A stretch of DNA of 37,399 bases, from positions 4,675 through 42,073 of the forward strand of contig NZ_ATVP01000015.1 in assembly GCF_000420785.1 (NCBI RefSeq), in the 5' to 3' direction. The notes under the pieces were generated by a model. The model was not told where the DNA came from, ran no database searches, and saw nothing but the letters and a program-made list of their open reading frames with translations. A program made the position numbers and the translations under genes. The stretch is from Streptococcus hyovaginalis DSM 12219. Lineage in GTDB: Bacteria; Bacillota; Bacilli; Lactobacillales; Streptococcaceae. Within the stretch, counting starts at the first letter, position 1. Each line of letters begins with the position of its first letter. Below, piece by piece: positions 1-7,341 of the stretch.

Positions 1-95
1 ATTTATATTTTAGAACTCATAGGCTTATTGAAAAGCCTATTAAATCAACGTTTATAGACAGTAAAGGAGAAAATCATGACATTTGAAGACATTTT
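1..95 (+). repeat. attL direct repeat
   Basis: Positions 1-95 are identical to 11685-11779. The repeat may extend left beyond the window. It contains an 8-bp inverted repeat (19-26 with 33-40, ATAGGCTT and AAGCCTAT), a ribosome binding site (AAGGAG near 64-69) and the first codons of the DUF2829 gene. Here the reading frame runs MTFEDILENV and stops at 106-108, so the left copy keeps only a 10-codon stub of the target gene. The exact crossover point inside the repeat cannot be read from one sequence. Confidence 0.93.
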
Positions 96-143
96 GGAAA
101 ATGTCTAGGAATGGCTTGAAATAGGCGTTTATAGCCTCTGAAT

Positions 144-211
144 TTGTGGACTTTTTGAAAAAAACATAGTCACAAATGACCTTTAATAGTCTCCCAAAGT
201 CCACAAAAAGG
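144..211. promoter_or_regulatory. Probable integrase arm-type sites, left end
   Basis: AAGTCCACAAAAAGG at 197-211 is an exact 15-bp copy of 11663-11677 beside attR, and a shorter inverted copy (TTGTGGACTT) lies at 144-153. The sites sit about 50 and 100 bp inside attL. Tyrosine recombinases of this type, with an N-terminal arm-binding domain, bind short repeats on both sides of the core. The repeats are seen; their role is inferred. Confidence 0.55.
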
Positions 212-216
212 GGAGT

Positions 217-316
217 AAAAAAAGACCTAAAATAGGTCAAAAATTTACGAGTTCAGCAGGCAAGAACTAGCGTAGTCATCAGCTACGCTTTTTTTAGTTA
301 TCTTTGCTTATCTGAT
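217..316 (-). ncRNA. Candidate small RNA at the left end
   Basis: On the minus strand an extended -10 (TGGTATAAT, 331 down to 323) would start transcription near 316. About 80 nt later comes a clean intrinsic terminator (GACCTA at 238-233, TAGGTC at 229-224, then seven T). The predicted RNA of about 100 nt contains two adjacent hairpins: AGCGTAG/CTACGCT (289-269) and AGTTC/GAACT (268-250), whose loop presents TTGCCTGCT. The 11-nt motif CTTGCCTGCTG also occurs in the integrase leader and in the other candidate RNA at 7342. There is no good -35. There is no open reading frame of note in this stretch. Confidence 0.45.
269..295 (+). terminator. Intrinsic terminator insulating the left end
   Basis: AGCGTAG (269-275), a 7-nt loop, CTACGCT (283-289) and a run of seven T. 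On the plus strand it would stop host transcription that enters the element through attL from the promoter of the interrupted gene. Confidence 0.75.
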
Positions 317-330
317 AGGTTTATTATACC

Positions 331-368
331 AAAAAGGGAGTGTATGACCTCAGGGGCTAACTCTCCCT
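331..368 (-). terminator. Possible terminator downstream of hicB
   Basis: On the minus strand AGGGAG (368-363) can pair with CTCCCT (340-335) across a 22-nt loop, followed by five T. The loop is long, so this is tentative. The rest of 369-475 shows only an AT-rich stretch with a second TGGTATAAT-like -10 (minus strand, 407-412). Confidence 0.4.
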
Positions 369-475
369 AATCGGCTAGACTATGCAAGCCTCCAGCTGTG
401 AATATATTATACCACGGATAGCTGGCACAAGTTAGTTATTTCTCACAACATGCCATTTTTAAAAGTTAGATAGTG

Positions 476-928
476 TTAAGCATGAATTTTCTTATCAGCA
501 ATGGCGTCTGTCAAAGTTTGGGAAAAGTTCAAACCTAGGTCACGCCCTAAAGTATCCGCCCAACGTGGGATAGTTAGAGTTTTCTTTACAGGTTCTTGAC
601 TACCTAGATACTCTGCCACGTCAACCATAACCATAGAGATAAAAGACTTACTAGGGTCATAGATAAGCTCTATATCCTCATCATCACGGAAAGGGTTATT
701 ATCTGCTAAAGATAGAGTGTTAATAGGGGCAGGAGTGGGAATATCTCGCCCATTCTCAATATAATCAGCTAGATGAATACCTAACCAATCGCTAGCCATT
801 GCCATAGCGTTTGCCATATCTTCGCCTTGAGTTGCTGAATGTTCAAAGTCTGGAAAAGTGACAAAATAAGGGGCGTTAGCTCCGTCTGTATCGTCATAAT
901 AAAATAAAGCTGGATAAGTGACAAGCAT
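476..928 (-). CDS. hicB: HicB antitoxin
   Basis: 150 aa. The N-terminal half (about 1-60) is a partially degraded RNase-H-like fold typical of HicB: the opening YPALFYYDD, then the FPDFEHSATQGED motif and an amphipathic MASDWLGIHL helix. The C-terminal 35 residues (LTIPRWADTLGRDLGLNFSQ) look like a ribbon-helix-helix DNA-binding segment. It should neutralise HicA and repress the pair's promoter. It follows hicA after 38 nt and has a strong ribosome binding site (GGAGGTAAACT before ATG). The order toxin first, antitoxin second is usual for hicAB. Confidence 0.92.
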   Translation of the reverse strand: MLVTYPALFYYDDTDGANAPYFVTFPDFEHSATQGEDMANAMAMASDWLGIHLADYIENGRDIPTPAPINTLSLADNNPFRDDEDIELIYDPSKSFISMVMVDVAEYLGSQEPVKKTLTIPRWADTLGRDLGLNFSQTLTDAIADKKIHA

Positions 929-966
929 AGTTTACCTCCAAAATAAAGACAAGCGGGGGACTGTCT

Positions 967-1149
967 TTATAACAGCCCTGCTTGCTTTTTGATACCCCTT
1001 TCGGTGTATTTGTTAATTTCACCGTGGGGGATGGTTATAGGTCGCTCGCCTGCTTTTTCAAGTTTAACGTGTGACCCTTTCCCACCTTTGGTCTTTGTCC
1101 AACCGTTGGCGGTAAGTAGTTTAACCATTTCTTTTTGTGTCATAGGCAT
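967..1149 (-). CDS. hicA: HicA mRNA interferase toxin
   Basis: 60 aa when started at MPMTQKEM, which is preceded by AGGAGGT at a spacing of 9. The family pattern is clear: a short helix, GWTKTKGGKGSHVKL with the catalytic histidine in GSH, and ITIPHGEINKYTERGIKKQ. HicA folds as a small dsRBD-like ribonuclease that cuts mRNA. The upstream in-frame extension (MNTCYTYDIIIL) lies over the promoter and is not coding. It is co-transcribed with hicB from a dedicated promoter. Confidence 0.93.
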   Translation of the reverse strand: MPMTQKEMVKLLTANGWTKTKGGKGSHVKLEKAGERPITIPHGEINKYTERGIKKQAGLL

Positions 1150-1174
1150 AGCGCTCTTACCTCCTGACAAGATT

Positions 1175-1203
1175 ATTATATCATACGTGTAACACGTATT
1201 CAA
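1175..1203 (-). promoter_or_regulatory. hicAB promoter with palindromic operator
   Basis: On the minus strand TTGAAT (1203-1198), a 17-nt spacer and TATAAT (1180-1175). A 17-bp palindrome with perfect 8-bp arms, ATACGTGT and ACACGTAT (1183-1199), covers the whole spacer and the edge of the -35. This is the expected place for HicB autorepression. Confidence 0.8.
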
Positions 1204-1242
1204 GTAAAGATTGTTATTTTTAAATCAATTTTTGTGTAAATC

Positions 1243-1274
1243 AAAAATAGCCCCTAAAATCGTTTCTAAGGGCT
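1243..1274 (-). terminator. Terminator closing the main leftward operon
   Basis: On the minus strand AGCCC (1274-1270) pairs with GGGCT (1253-1249), followed by A and five T. It lies between the sigma-like gene and hicAB and so separates the replication/regulation operon from the toxin-antitoxin cargo. Confidence 0.65.
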
Positions 1275-1337
1275 TTTAGTCAGTTCATGGTTAATTTATC
1301 GGACAAGGGAAAACACGCGCCAAAATAGCGCTAATTT

Positions 1338-1721
1338 TTAAGTCTCTGACTGTTTTAGTTGATTTTGTAACTGTTCTAAACTCTTAATAGCTTTTCTGCG
1401 TATATTTTGTAACTCCCTATCATTCATACCTAATACATCGGCTAGATTTTTAGTTTTTATCCCCTCGATATATTGGGCGTTTAATACATCACGTTGCCTT
1501 TTATCTGATAACTGATTGATTAAGTCAGCCATATGTTGTCGTCTAGCTGTGATTTCTCTAATGGCTGTTAGTATTTCAGTTTCTTGGGGTTCTAGTAGTG
1601 CTGGCTGTGATTTGAATTGTTCCCTTACCTGTGCTAGCTCGACTTCTAGGCTTTCAATGAATGGCTTTAAGTCTCTAGCGTTTCTTAGTTGCTCATTAAT
1701 CGTCATATTGATTTCAAACAT
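1338..1721 (-). CDS. Sigma-70 region 4-like phage regulator (DUF1492/ArpU type)
   Basis: 127 aa. A long charged coiled coil (about 5-75) is followed by a helix-turn-helix of sigma region 4 type near 78-120 (NAQYIEGIKTKNLADVLGM, then RELQNIRRKAIKSL). Proteins of this shape in streptococcal phages are annotated as DUF1492 or ArpU/RinA-like activators of late packaging genes. The start at MFEINM has GAGG nine bases upstream. It is the last gene of the leftward operon, the usual position of a late switch, but there are no late genes inside the element for it to switch on. The target could be a helper phage promoter; that is inference. Confidence 0.75.
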   Translation of the reverse strand: MFEINMTINEQLRNARDLKPFIESLEVELAQVREQFKSQPALLEPQETEILTAIREITARRQHMADLINQLSDKRQRDVLNAQYIEGIKTKNLADVLGMNDRELQNIRRKAIKSLEQLQNQLKQSET

Positions 1722-1835
1722 AATTTAATACCTCGATATGACTATGATTATATCAAAAATAGCGCGTGTTCTTTGCTTCAATTCTGAGAAGTTTCCATAC
1801 GCTCTTTATTTGTTTATTTTGTAAATGCACCCTGT

Positions 1836-2336
1836 TTATTTAAGTCCACCCAACCAATAGCTCACCCCTTTATCTAAAAAGCTAGTAAACTTTCTGTAAT
1901 GTTTCCAGTATGTCTTAGCCCTCATTCTTTTTGGTCTGCTAGGAAAATTGTCATAATCAACGTACCCTTTTTCTGGATAGTAACTGGGGTCTATTTTCCT
2001 AGCCTCTTTGAAAGCTAGTTCAAAATAATACTGGCAGTCTGTTTTACTTCGGTTCAAAGTTGCCCTATGCCTATCTTGACAAGTACCGCAAGCAAAGATA
2101 AGGCTATTTTTGAATAGTTTTCTACACCTCCTACCACAAATAGGGCAAAGGAAGAAGTAGCGGAGACCTCCATAAGTTCCTGGTATGCTGTCTAGGTTTA
2201 TCTGTTGGCTATCGTAGTTAACAGTTAGGTTATTAAGGTCAATAGTGATACCTACCCCCTTTAACTTACCAGATATTTTTGATAAGCCTTTTTGTTTCAG
2301 TGGTTTGGTTATGCTTTCTATGGTCAATTCAATCAT
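1836..2336 (-). CDS. Zinc-ribbon protein of unknown function
   Basis: 166 aa from MIELTIES, chosen because GGGAGGGG precedes it; an in-frame ATG 21 bases earlier lacks such a site. Around residues 75-100 it carries CPICGRRC then CGTCQDRH, a four-cysteine zinc ribbon, and the rest is rich in aromatic and basic residues (SRPKRMRAKTYWKHYRKF). A nucleic-acid-binding role is likely. I do not recognise the family. It lies between the origin side and the late regulator, where satellites often carry helper-interference genes. Confidence 0.7.
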   Translation of the reverse strand: MIELTIESITKPLKQKGLSKISGKLKGVGITIDLNNLTVNYDSQQINLDSIPGTYGGLRYFFLCPICGRRCRKLFKNSLIFACGTCQDRHRATLNRSKTDCQYYFELAFKEARKIDPSYYPEKGYVDYDNFPSRPKRMRAKTYWKHYRKFTSFLDKGVSYWLGGLK

Positions 2337-2405
2337 TTTCCCCTCCCGTATTGGCAAAACCCAAATTTATTGATTAAACAACAAAAGAGGCGCGTGCCTC
2401 TATGT

Positions 2406-2687
2406 TCAATCTTTGGCTAGTAGCCCACTGACTGCCATATCTCGGATAAACTGGCTTTCTATCTCTGCTGGTAGCTCTAACAAATCTAGTAACTCACCTA
2501 GTGCCTGTTTGTCTGTGTTGGCAATCATTTTCTTTAAGGTGTTTTCGTATTGCTGTTCTAGATAGTCGCAAAATGCTAATCTTTGGGCTTGTGTCGGTGT
2601 AACATTCAAAGCCATATAATTTAGGCGGTGTTGCTCAAGTTCTAATCTATCCTTTTCAGCTTGTTCCAGGTAGTGGTTTTCAGTCAT
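2406..2687 (-). CDS. Small helical hypothetical protein
   Basis: 93 aa, almost entirely predicted helix (EQAEKDRLELEQHRLNYMAL, then PTQAQRLAFCDYLEQQYENT). No catalytic motif or membrane segment. It starts just left of the iteron cluster and is the first gene after rep in the leftward direction. Its ribosome binding site is weak (AAGAAAGAGAG). Function unknown; the position next to the origin would fit a replication accessory or a helper-interaction protein. Confidence 0.65.
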   Translation of the reverse strand: MTENHYLEQAEKDRLELEQHRLNYMALNVTPTQAQRLAFCDYLEQQYENTLKKMIANTDKQALGELLDLLELPAEIESQFIRDMAVSGLLAKD

Positions 2688-2738
2688 TTTTAGTCTCTCT
2701 TTCTTGTTTTAAGATAAATTATGTAAACTTTTGCTATT

Positions 2739-3004
2739 TGTGACCAACTTTAAAAAATCTTGGTCACGTTCAAAAAGCTAGTAGTATCAAGGGTTTAGCT
2801 ATGGTGTTGACCTTGTGACCGATTTTGAAAAAAATTATTTATATAAAAAAGATGAAATGATTTCCAACTCCTATATATATAAATAAAAAACTTGGTCACA
2901 TGGTCACATTTTGATGATTTAGAGGTAAAAAGTCAGTATTATCAAGGGTTTCAGCGTGTGACCGTTTTTTAAAATCTTGGTCACATCTTGGTCACACGGT
3001 CACA
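2739..3004. other. Iteron-type replication origin
   Basis: The 7-mer GGTCACA or its complement TGTGACC occurs at 2739-2745 (-), 2762-2768 (+, last base G), 2814-2820 (-), 2894-2900 (+), 2902-2908 (+), 2957-2963 (-), 2979-2985 (+), 2990-2996 (+) and 2998-3004 (+). An AT-rich stretch (2822-2890, with CTATATATATAAATAAAA) lies between the two clusters and is a candidate unwinding region. A longer block including TATCAAGGGTTT is also duplicated (2785 and 2939 areas). The cluster abuts the 3' end of the replication helicase gene, as in other satellites where Rep binds iterons at its own origin. Confidence 0.8.
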
Positions 3005-3021
3005 AACTTTGATACTTCTTA

Positions 3022-4545
3022 TTATTCTTGGTTATCTCTGTGTACTCCCTTAGGTACTCCTTGAAGTTTTCGGCTATGCCAACCGCTAGGGTCAAGGATA
3101 TTATAATCGTCTAATGGCACGCGCCCAGTCTTTAACTTATAAATATCAGCAACTTCTTTATTTAGTACAGCAGTTATTTTTTTTCCAAAGCTGTATAGGT
3201 TAGCGTTTTTTATCCCCTCGTCCTCTGTAAATTCTTCTAGCCATTGCTTGATAATGGGTAGTGGTACATGTTGCAACTCATGATAACCGTTAGGGATATA
3301 AGTACCAACGACAAAAGAATAATAAAAATCGTTGTCCTCTTTGTACTCATCTAACATGTCTTTAACTGCTTTAGGTTCAATGAATTTATCAAACTCCGCC
3401 ATATTTAGGATTTGATAGAGTACCCATTCTAAAAGCTCTTTGTTTTTAATAAAATCGTCTTTGATTTCTGGGCGTTCTACTGTGCCATTAAAATCTGCAT
3501 TAAATGGCACGATACACAAGCGCCTATACCAACCTTGTGACTTGTTGCGACTTCTAGGGATACCATTTCCAGAAAAGATACATAAAAGGCGATAAGTAGC
3601 CTCATAGGGCTGTAAATGTTTAGGGTTTACTTGGATAGTATCGCCTGTAACAATACTCATTAGGTCAGAAACACTGTCCAGGTATTTGTCAGAAATATCA
3701 TCACCAATATTACAAACTTTTCCATTTAGGGCTGAAAGTAAGTGCTGTTCTTGGAATTGGTCTGGCTTTAGATTGCTGATGTTTTCCTTGCCTATCAGAT
3801 TTTCTAATAGAGCTTGAAATGTCCCTTTTCCGTTGTTCCCATCTCCAGTTAAAATGACCATCTTTTTGCGCGTGCGGTTGGGATTGATAGCCTCGTTCAT
3901 GACTTGCCAAAGTAGTGTAATAATTTCTTTATCGTCACAAGCAAGAGTACCTAGCCACTTATCAAAATCGAACCAACCGCCTAAAAGGGGCTTTTTAGCC
4001 TCTGGATTGTATGTTGTGGTTATCTTTGTTGTGATAATATGCTTAGGGTTAAATGGTTCTAATTGTTTAGTATGTAAGTTAAAAATGCCATTTCTGACTG
4101 GTATTAAATAGCTTTCCTGCATAGGGGGCTTGATTTTTGTTTCTGTCCTTAGAAAAATAATCACTTCTTCGGTAAATCGCTTAGATGTCAGCCTGCTATC
4201 AAATTTCAGAATTAGCTTATTGACTATATCACGGCTGGCAATATAATACCCTAAATCTAAATGATAGATATATAGCTGGCTACTGTCTGTTAGTTTACTG
4301 TACCCAATAAAGGTAAAATAGCAATTTTTGAGTAAAATATTAGCTACCTCAGCAACACTAGGGCGTGGTATTTTGGTTTCTACCTCGCCTTTTCTGTTAC
4401 CTTTGGTGATTTCCTTTTCCTCTTTGTGTTCATCTCGCCATGTCTCACCTAATGACTGTAACAGTTGGTATAGTTCTTTCATGGTTTTGGGCTTTTTAAT
4501 CTGTTTAGCATTATCTAATTCCTGTTGTAATTCATTGATATTCAC
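3022..4545 (-). CDS. rep: SF3 replicative helicase / P4-type Rep
   Basis: 507 aa, starting with GTG in a GTGA overlap with the primase stop and preceded by AGAGG. The C-terminal half is a superfamily 3 helicase: Walker A GDGNNGKGT near residue 233, Walker B-like NIGDDIS near 277, and motif C around FSGNGIPRSRNKSQGW near 325. The N-terminal half matches the D5N/phage-plasmid primase region. The C-terminal 100 residues would hold the origin-binding domain. It should melt and unwind the satellite origin at the adjacent iterons. It is translationally coupled to the primase gene. Confidence 0.92.
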   Translation of the reverse strand: MNINELQQELDNAKQIKKPKTMKELYQLLQSLGETWRDEHKEEKEITKGNRKGEVETKIPRPSVAEVANILLKNCYFTFIGYSKLTDSSQLYIYHLDLGYYIASRDIVNKLILKFDSRLTSKRFTEEVIIFLRTETKIKPPMQESYLIPVRNGIFNLHTKQLEPFNPKHIITTKITTTYNPEAKKPLLGGWFDFDKWLGTLACDDKEIITLLWQVMNEAINPNRTRKKMVILTGDGNNGKGTFQALLENLIGKENISNLKPDQFQEQHLLSALNGKVCNIGDDISDKYLDSVSDLMSIVTGDTIQVNPKHLQPYEATYRLLCIFSGNGIPRSRNKSQGWYRRLCIVPFNADFNGTVERPEIKDDFIKNKELLEWVLYQILNMAEFDKFIEPKAVKDMLDEYKEDNDFYYSFVVGTYIPNGYHELQHVPLPIIKQWLEEFTEDEGIKNANLYSFGKKITAVLNKEVADIYKLKTGRVPLDDYNILDPSGWHSRKLQGVPKGVHRDNQE

Positions 4546-5405
4546 ATTCTCGACCTCTTTCTAATTTCAGATTTTACGATACTTTCAAAAGTTCTATCTA
4601 ATTCCCTTTGTGGGATTGGTTTATTAGTTACGCTATTAGCTATTTGTGCAAGCTCGTAGGCTGTTTCTACGTCACAATCAACCCATTTATTAAGGAGTAG
4701 TCCCACAAAGCGCGTGAGTGCCACGTTACGCCCTCCCTCGTTACCAAAACCATGTAATAAGGTATCTATCACGCGCATAGTCATAGATTTTCTTTTAGGT
4801 TGTCGGTTATCTGTATAAAGTGGAGCAGTAGCGGGATAATCAGATAATGGCTGACTCGGCACAATATAATCATATCCTCTATTCACAATTACTTGATAAT
4901 CTGCTGGGTCTCCTGTTGTCACTGGTAATCCTTGTAATTGTGACCATGTAAGGCTTGATGTGTCATAAGGTAAGCCTATTTTTTCGGCTACTTCCGTTAC
5001 AGTTTTCTTATAGACTGCCTCATTCATCACATTACTAGGCTTAATTACAAGCCTAAAACGCTGTTTTTCGGTTGTGTGCTTAATGGTTGGATAAATGATA
5101 TAGGAAAAGTCACTGAGTGCCTCAGAAACGATTTTAGGGAGGTCTATGCCTGTTTCGATATCATCATAGTCTAAGAAAATCAAATCACGATAGACAAGGC
5201 TAGCATTATTACGCTTATAACTTCCATTGGTATCTGGTTTCACTTTACCACTCAAACAGTAAGGGGCTTGGGTTTGTTTGTATTCTTCAATATTAGCTCC
5301 TTTGGGAACTATTTGAGGTTTGAACCGTGCGATATATTCAAAAGGTTCTAACTTATCAAAAGGGTGCAAGGTATTGCTGAAACCTCTAGCCTCGTATATT
5401 GTCAT
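4542..5405 (-). CDS. pri: AEP-like DNA primase
   Basis: 287 aa. The acidic motif LIFLDYDD (about residues 75-82) and the later YPTIKHTTEKQRFRLVI segment are typical of archaeo-eukaryotic-type primases in phages and satellites. The C-terminal 80 residues (from about TMRVIDTLLHGFGNEGGRN) resemble the PriCT helical domain. The start overlaps the stop of the upstream MerR-like gene as ATGA, and its end overlaps rep, so pri and rep form a coupled primase-helicase unit. Confidence 0.85.
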   Translation of the reverse strand: MTIYEARGFSNTLHPFDKLEPFEYIARFKPQIVPKGANIEEYKQTQAPYCLSGKVKPDTNGSYKRNNASLVYRDLIFLDYDDIETGIDLPKIVSEALSDFSYIIYPTIKHTTEKQRFRLVIKPSNVMNEAVYKKTVTEVAEKIGLPYDTSSLTWSQLQGLPVTTGDPADYQVIVNRGYDYIVPSQPLSDYPATAPLYTDNRQPKRKSMTMRVIDTLLHGFGNEGGRNVALTRFVGLLLNKWVDCDVETAYELAQIANSVTNKPIPQRELDRTFESIVKSEIRKRSRM

Positions 5406-5674
5406 TTTTCAGCTCCTAGAAATATTAAAAGGTCGTCAATTTTATAAAAGACTTTGCGCGTGTCCTCGATAGGAGGGGTAAGCCTTTTTAAGCCTGCACG
5501 CTCCCAACGTTGCAAAGTTTTATAATCTACATCCAGTTCATCTTTTATCTGTTTGGGAGTGATCAAGCCTGTTATCCGTGGTTTGGGTTTTAGATATTCT
5601 TTTAGAAACCCAGATATTAGTGATAATATGCCGCGTTTTAGACTGTTTTCACTCTCTTTGCTTAAACTAAACAT
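5402..5674 (-). CDS. MerR-like helix-turn-helix protein
   Basis: 90 aa. Residues about 38-88 (LITPKQIKDELDVDYKTLQR, then WERAGLKRLTPPIEDTRKVF) form a winged helix-turn-helix of the MerR/excisionase type. The N-terminal 35 residues are basic and helical. It sits directly before the primase with an ATGA overlap and begins 8 bases inside the upstream gene with AAGGGG as ribosome binding site. It could be an excisionase, a replication initiator helper or a regulator. Confidence 0.75.
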   Translation of the reverse strand: MFSLSKESENSLKRGILSLISGFLKEYLKPKPRITGLITPKQIKDELDVDYKTLQRWERAGLKRLTPPIEDTRKVFYKIDDLLIFLGAEK

Positions 5675-6017
5675 TCATATCAGCCCCTTTCAGTAACTCC
5701 TTATAGCTATCAAGGTCAGCATTTAACAAAACACTTAGGCGCTTTTGTTCTTCCTGTACTTGATTATAAAAAGCTTTAGCGCCGTCTAATAGCTCAGCCT
5801 TATCTGCTGGGATAAAGTAACCACGATTAAAGCCATGCCTTACACCAATGATAGGAATGCCGTAGCGCGTGATTAAACGGCTGATGATACTTTGTACTGT
5901 CCTTTCTTCTAACTTTAAAACAAGGGCTATTTCTGCCCCTGTGGTGGGGTTGTCAGCTCCTACCTTGATAAGATTAAGGACACGTCTATAATTCTCTGGT
6001 AGCGGTGGTAGTGTCAT
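5667..6017 (-). CDS. Winged-helix DNA-binding protein
   Basis: 116 aa. Residues about 8-65 (RRVLNLIKVGADNPTTGAEI, then RTVQSIISRLITRYGIPIIG) form a winged helix similar to those found in phage and satellite control genes of Firmicutes. The remainder is a helical tail. The ATG overlaps the stop of the previous gene and has GGAGGT at a spacing of 8. Likely a transcription or replication regulator; family not identified more precisely. Confidence 0.7.
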   Translation of the reverse strand: MTLPPLPENYRRVLNLIKVGADNPTTGAEIALVLKLEERTVQSIISRLITRYGIPIIGVRHGFNRGYFIPADKAELLDGAKAFYNQVQEEQKRLSVLLNADLDSYKELLKGADMNV

Positions 6018-6292
6018 TCTGTTACCTCCGTTTGCCTGTCTGGGTTAGTAAAGATTATCTGTTTAGATTTAACCCCGTAAATCATGCTATTCAGTAAGGT
6101 TGTTTGTCTCTTAAGTACTCCTAAAACTGCCTCTTTGCTTTCCTCGTCTGTGATAATCTCATTCAGCAAGTTCTTAACCAGGTTTAAGTTATTTACTTCA
6201 CGCTGACAACTTCCTAAAAATATCTTTTCAGTAAAATAAGGCTTATCTGGTGCATTTTCTGGGTTTGGGTAAATGTCTATTGTGTATGTCAT
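6014..6292 (-). CDS. Small hypothetical protein
   Basis: 92 aa from MTYTIDIYPNPENAP, chosen for the strong ribosome binding site AGGAGG just upstream; a longer in-frame form lacks one. N-terminal beta-rich part, then a helical stretch (NNLNLVKNLLNEIITDEESK). No known motif. Part of the tightly packed leftward operon. Function unknown. Confidence 0.65.
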   Translation of the reverse strand: MTYTIDIYPNPENAPDKPYFTEKIFLGSCQREVNNLNLVKNLLNEIITDEESKEAVLGVLKRQTTLLNSMIYGVKSKQIIFTNPDRQTEVTE

Positions 6293-6302
6293 GTAATGCC
6301 TC

Positions 6303-6509
6303 CTAGTTGTAACGTTTACCTGCAAGCTGAATATAACGCCCATAGCGCTCTTCTACGTGGTCTGTGGTGTTTTCCTCTACTTCATCAATTTGTGGGCTAA
6401 TATCAAGCTCTATATAGCTCTCATAACGCCATAGCAATACGAGAATAACCAAACATACGATAATCAAGATAATACTTTGTGTTGGTGTTAGGTTTAGTTC
6501 ATTTTGCAT
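6303..6509 (-). CDS. Small single-span membrane protein
   Basis: 68 aa. One hydrophobic segment (SIILIIVCLVILVLLW, about residues 12-27) after a short polar N-terminus, then an acidic, soluble C-terminus (YIELDISPQIDEVEENTTDH). Probably inserted in the cytoplasmic membrane. Many satellites and prophages carry such small membrane proteins, sometimes for superinfection exclusion, but nothing here proves a role. Confidence 0.65.
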   Translation of the reverse strand: MQNELNLTPTQSIILIIVCLVILVLLWRYESYIELDISPQIDEVEENTTDHVEERYGRYIQLAGKRYN

Positions 6510-6512
6510 ATC

Positions 6513-6710
6513 TTACCTCGCTTGATAGTTGTCAATATAGTTTTGTTGCTGGTCAGAGGTCATAGATAAATAAACACTAACTTCTTCGCGTGTCACTTTT
6601 TTATCTACAAAATCACTGAGCATTTGAAATAAATTAGGTGAGTCTTCTTTTACCTCTGCTAGAAGTTCATCAAATTCTTGTTGTGTCATGTCGTCTAAAT
6701 TCATTGCCAT
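6513..6710 (-). CDS. Small acidic hypothetical protein
   Basis: 65 aa, acidic and helical (MNLDDMTQQEFDELLAEVKE, then YLSMTSDQQQNYIDNYQ). Ends 3 bases before the next start in the operon. No recognised domain. The actual start may be the second methionine (residue 3). Confidence 0.6.
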   Translation of the reverse strand: MAMNLDDMTQQEFDELLAEVKEDSPNLFQMLSDFVDKKVTREEVSVYLSMTSDQQQNYIDNYQAR

Positions 6711-6715
6711 ACTCC

Positions 6716-6901
6716 TTAAAAAAAGTTATCTGCTAATTCTGTGTGTTCTGAAACAAGGTGCTTTAGCCTATTGGTTGCTACTTCTACAAGAGCTGTTGCT
6801 TTGTCTTGGTCAATATCACTAATAGCTATATCTAAGGTGCTGATAACATTTTCCAGCTCTGCACATAGAAATTCATAGTTACTTAAAATCTTATCATTCA
6901 T
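6716..6901 (-). CDS. Small helical protein, paralogue A
   Basis: 61 aa from MNDKILSNYEFL, chosen because GGAGG precedes it and it overlaps the upstream stop by 8 bases. Its middle and end (VISTLDIAISDIDQ, then LVEVATNRLKHLVSEHTELA) align without gaps of note to the 69-aa protein at 7469-7678 (IISALDIVADDLDD, then MLELAVRDLNHLYIEHNERS). The two are diverged paralogues inside one operon. Function unknown. Confidence 0.65.
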   Translation of the reverse strand: MNDKILSNYEFLCAELENVISTLDIAISDIDQDKATALVEVATNRLKHLVSEHTELADNFF

Positions 6902-7166
6902 GTTGTCTAATAGCCTCCAATTCTTTATCATCATCACAATTTATCAACTTACAAGCAATTAAATCTAGGTCTTGATATAGCTGTTCAGTCATTTCAAAAA
7001 TAACGCTAAATGCTTGTTTTGTTTGATGATGTAAAATAGTGCTATCTGCTCCAGCATTATCAGCAAGCAATAAAGCGTTAATCAATTGCTTAATAATTTC
7101 AATACGTGGGAGTAATTCATCAATTTGGTTTCCCTGTTGCTTAATGTTTCGTGTGCTTAATGCCAT
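6894..7166 (-). CDS. Small helical hypothetical protein
   Basis: 90 aa from MALSTRNIKQQGNQIDELL, the methionine with a reasonable ribosome binding site (CGAGG, nine bases away). The in-frame extension upstream crosses the candidate RNA promoter on the other strand and is unlikely to be coding. All-helical, moderately acidic. No recognised family. Confidence 0.6.
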   Translation of the reverse strand: MALSTRNIKQQGNQIDELLPRIEIIKQLINALLLADNAGADSTILHHQTKQAFSVIFEMTEQLYQDLDLIACKLINCDDDKELEAIRQHE

Positions 7167-7306
7167 ATTTTGATACCTCGTTATCATATTTTTCTGTGTA
7201 ATTGCCTCATGCTCTCGATCGCCAACTTGTAAGCATAGGCTGTAATAGGTTCTTTTCAAATTGGTTTCTTGCGTTATGTCATTTTTAAGAGTTATGTCTC
7301 TCCGTA

Positions 7307-7335
7307 TGGTCAAGATACCTAAATCATGCTATAAT
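7307..7335 (+). promoter_or_regulatory. Strong rightward promoter inside the leftward operon
   Basis: TGGTCA (7307-7312), a 17-nt spacer and TATAAT (7330-7335) with an extended -10 (TGCTATAAT). It points against the surrounding genes and serves the candidate RNA that follows. Confidence 0.65.
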
Positions 7336-7341
7336 TTAAGT

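Noticed and set aside
49..134. CGTTTATAG at 49-57 and again near 126 as a second att core
   Set aside because: Only 9 bp, with no counterpart at the right end outside the long repeat.
2739..3004. Short regular repeats as a CRISPR array
   Set aside because: The repeat unit is only 7 bp, occurs in both orientations and has irregular spacing; it fits origin iterons next to rep.
6894..7313. A 139-aa version of the 90-aa protein
   Set aside because: The extension overlaps the rightward RNA promoter and lacks a ribosome binding site; the methionine at 7166 has one.
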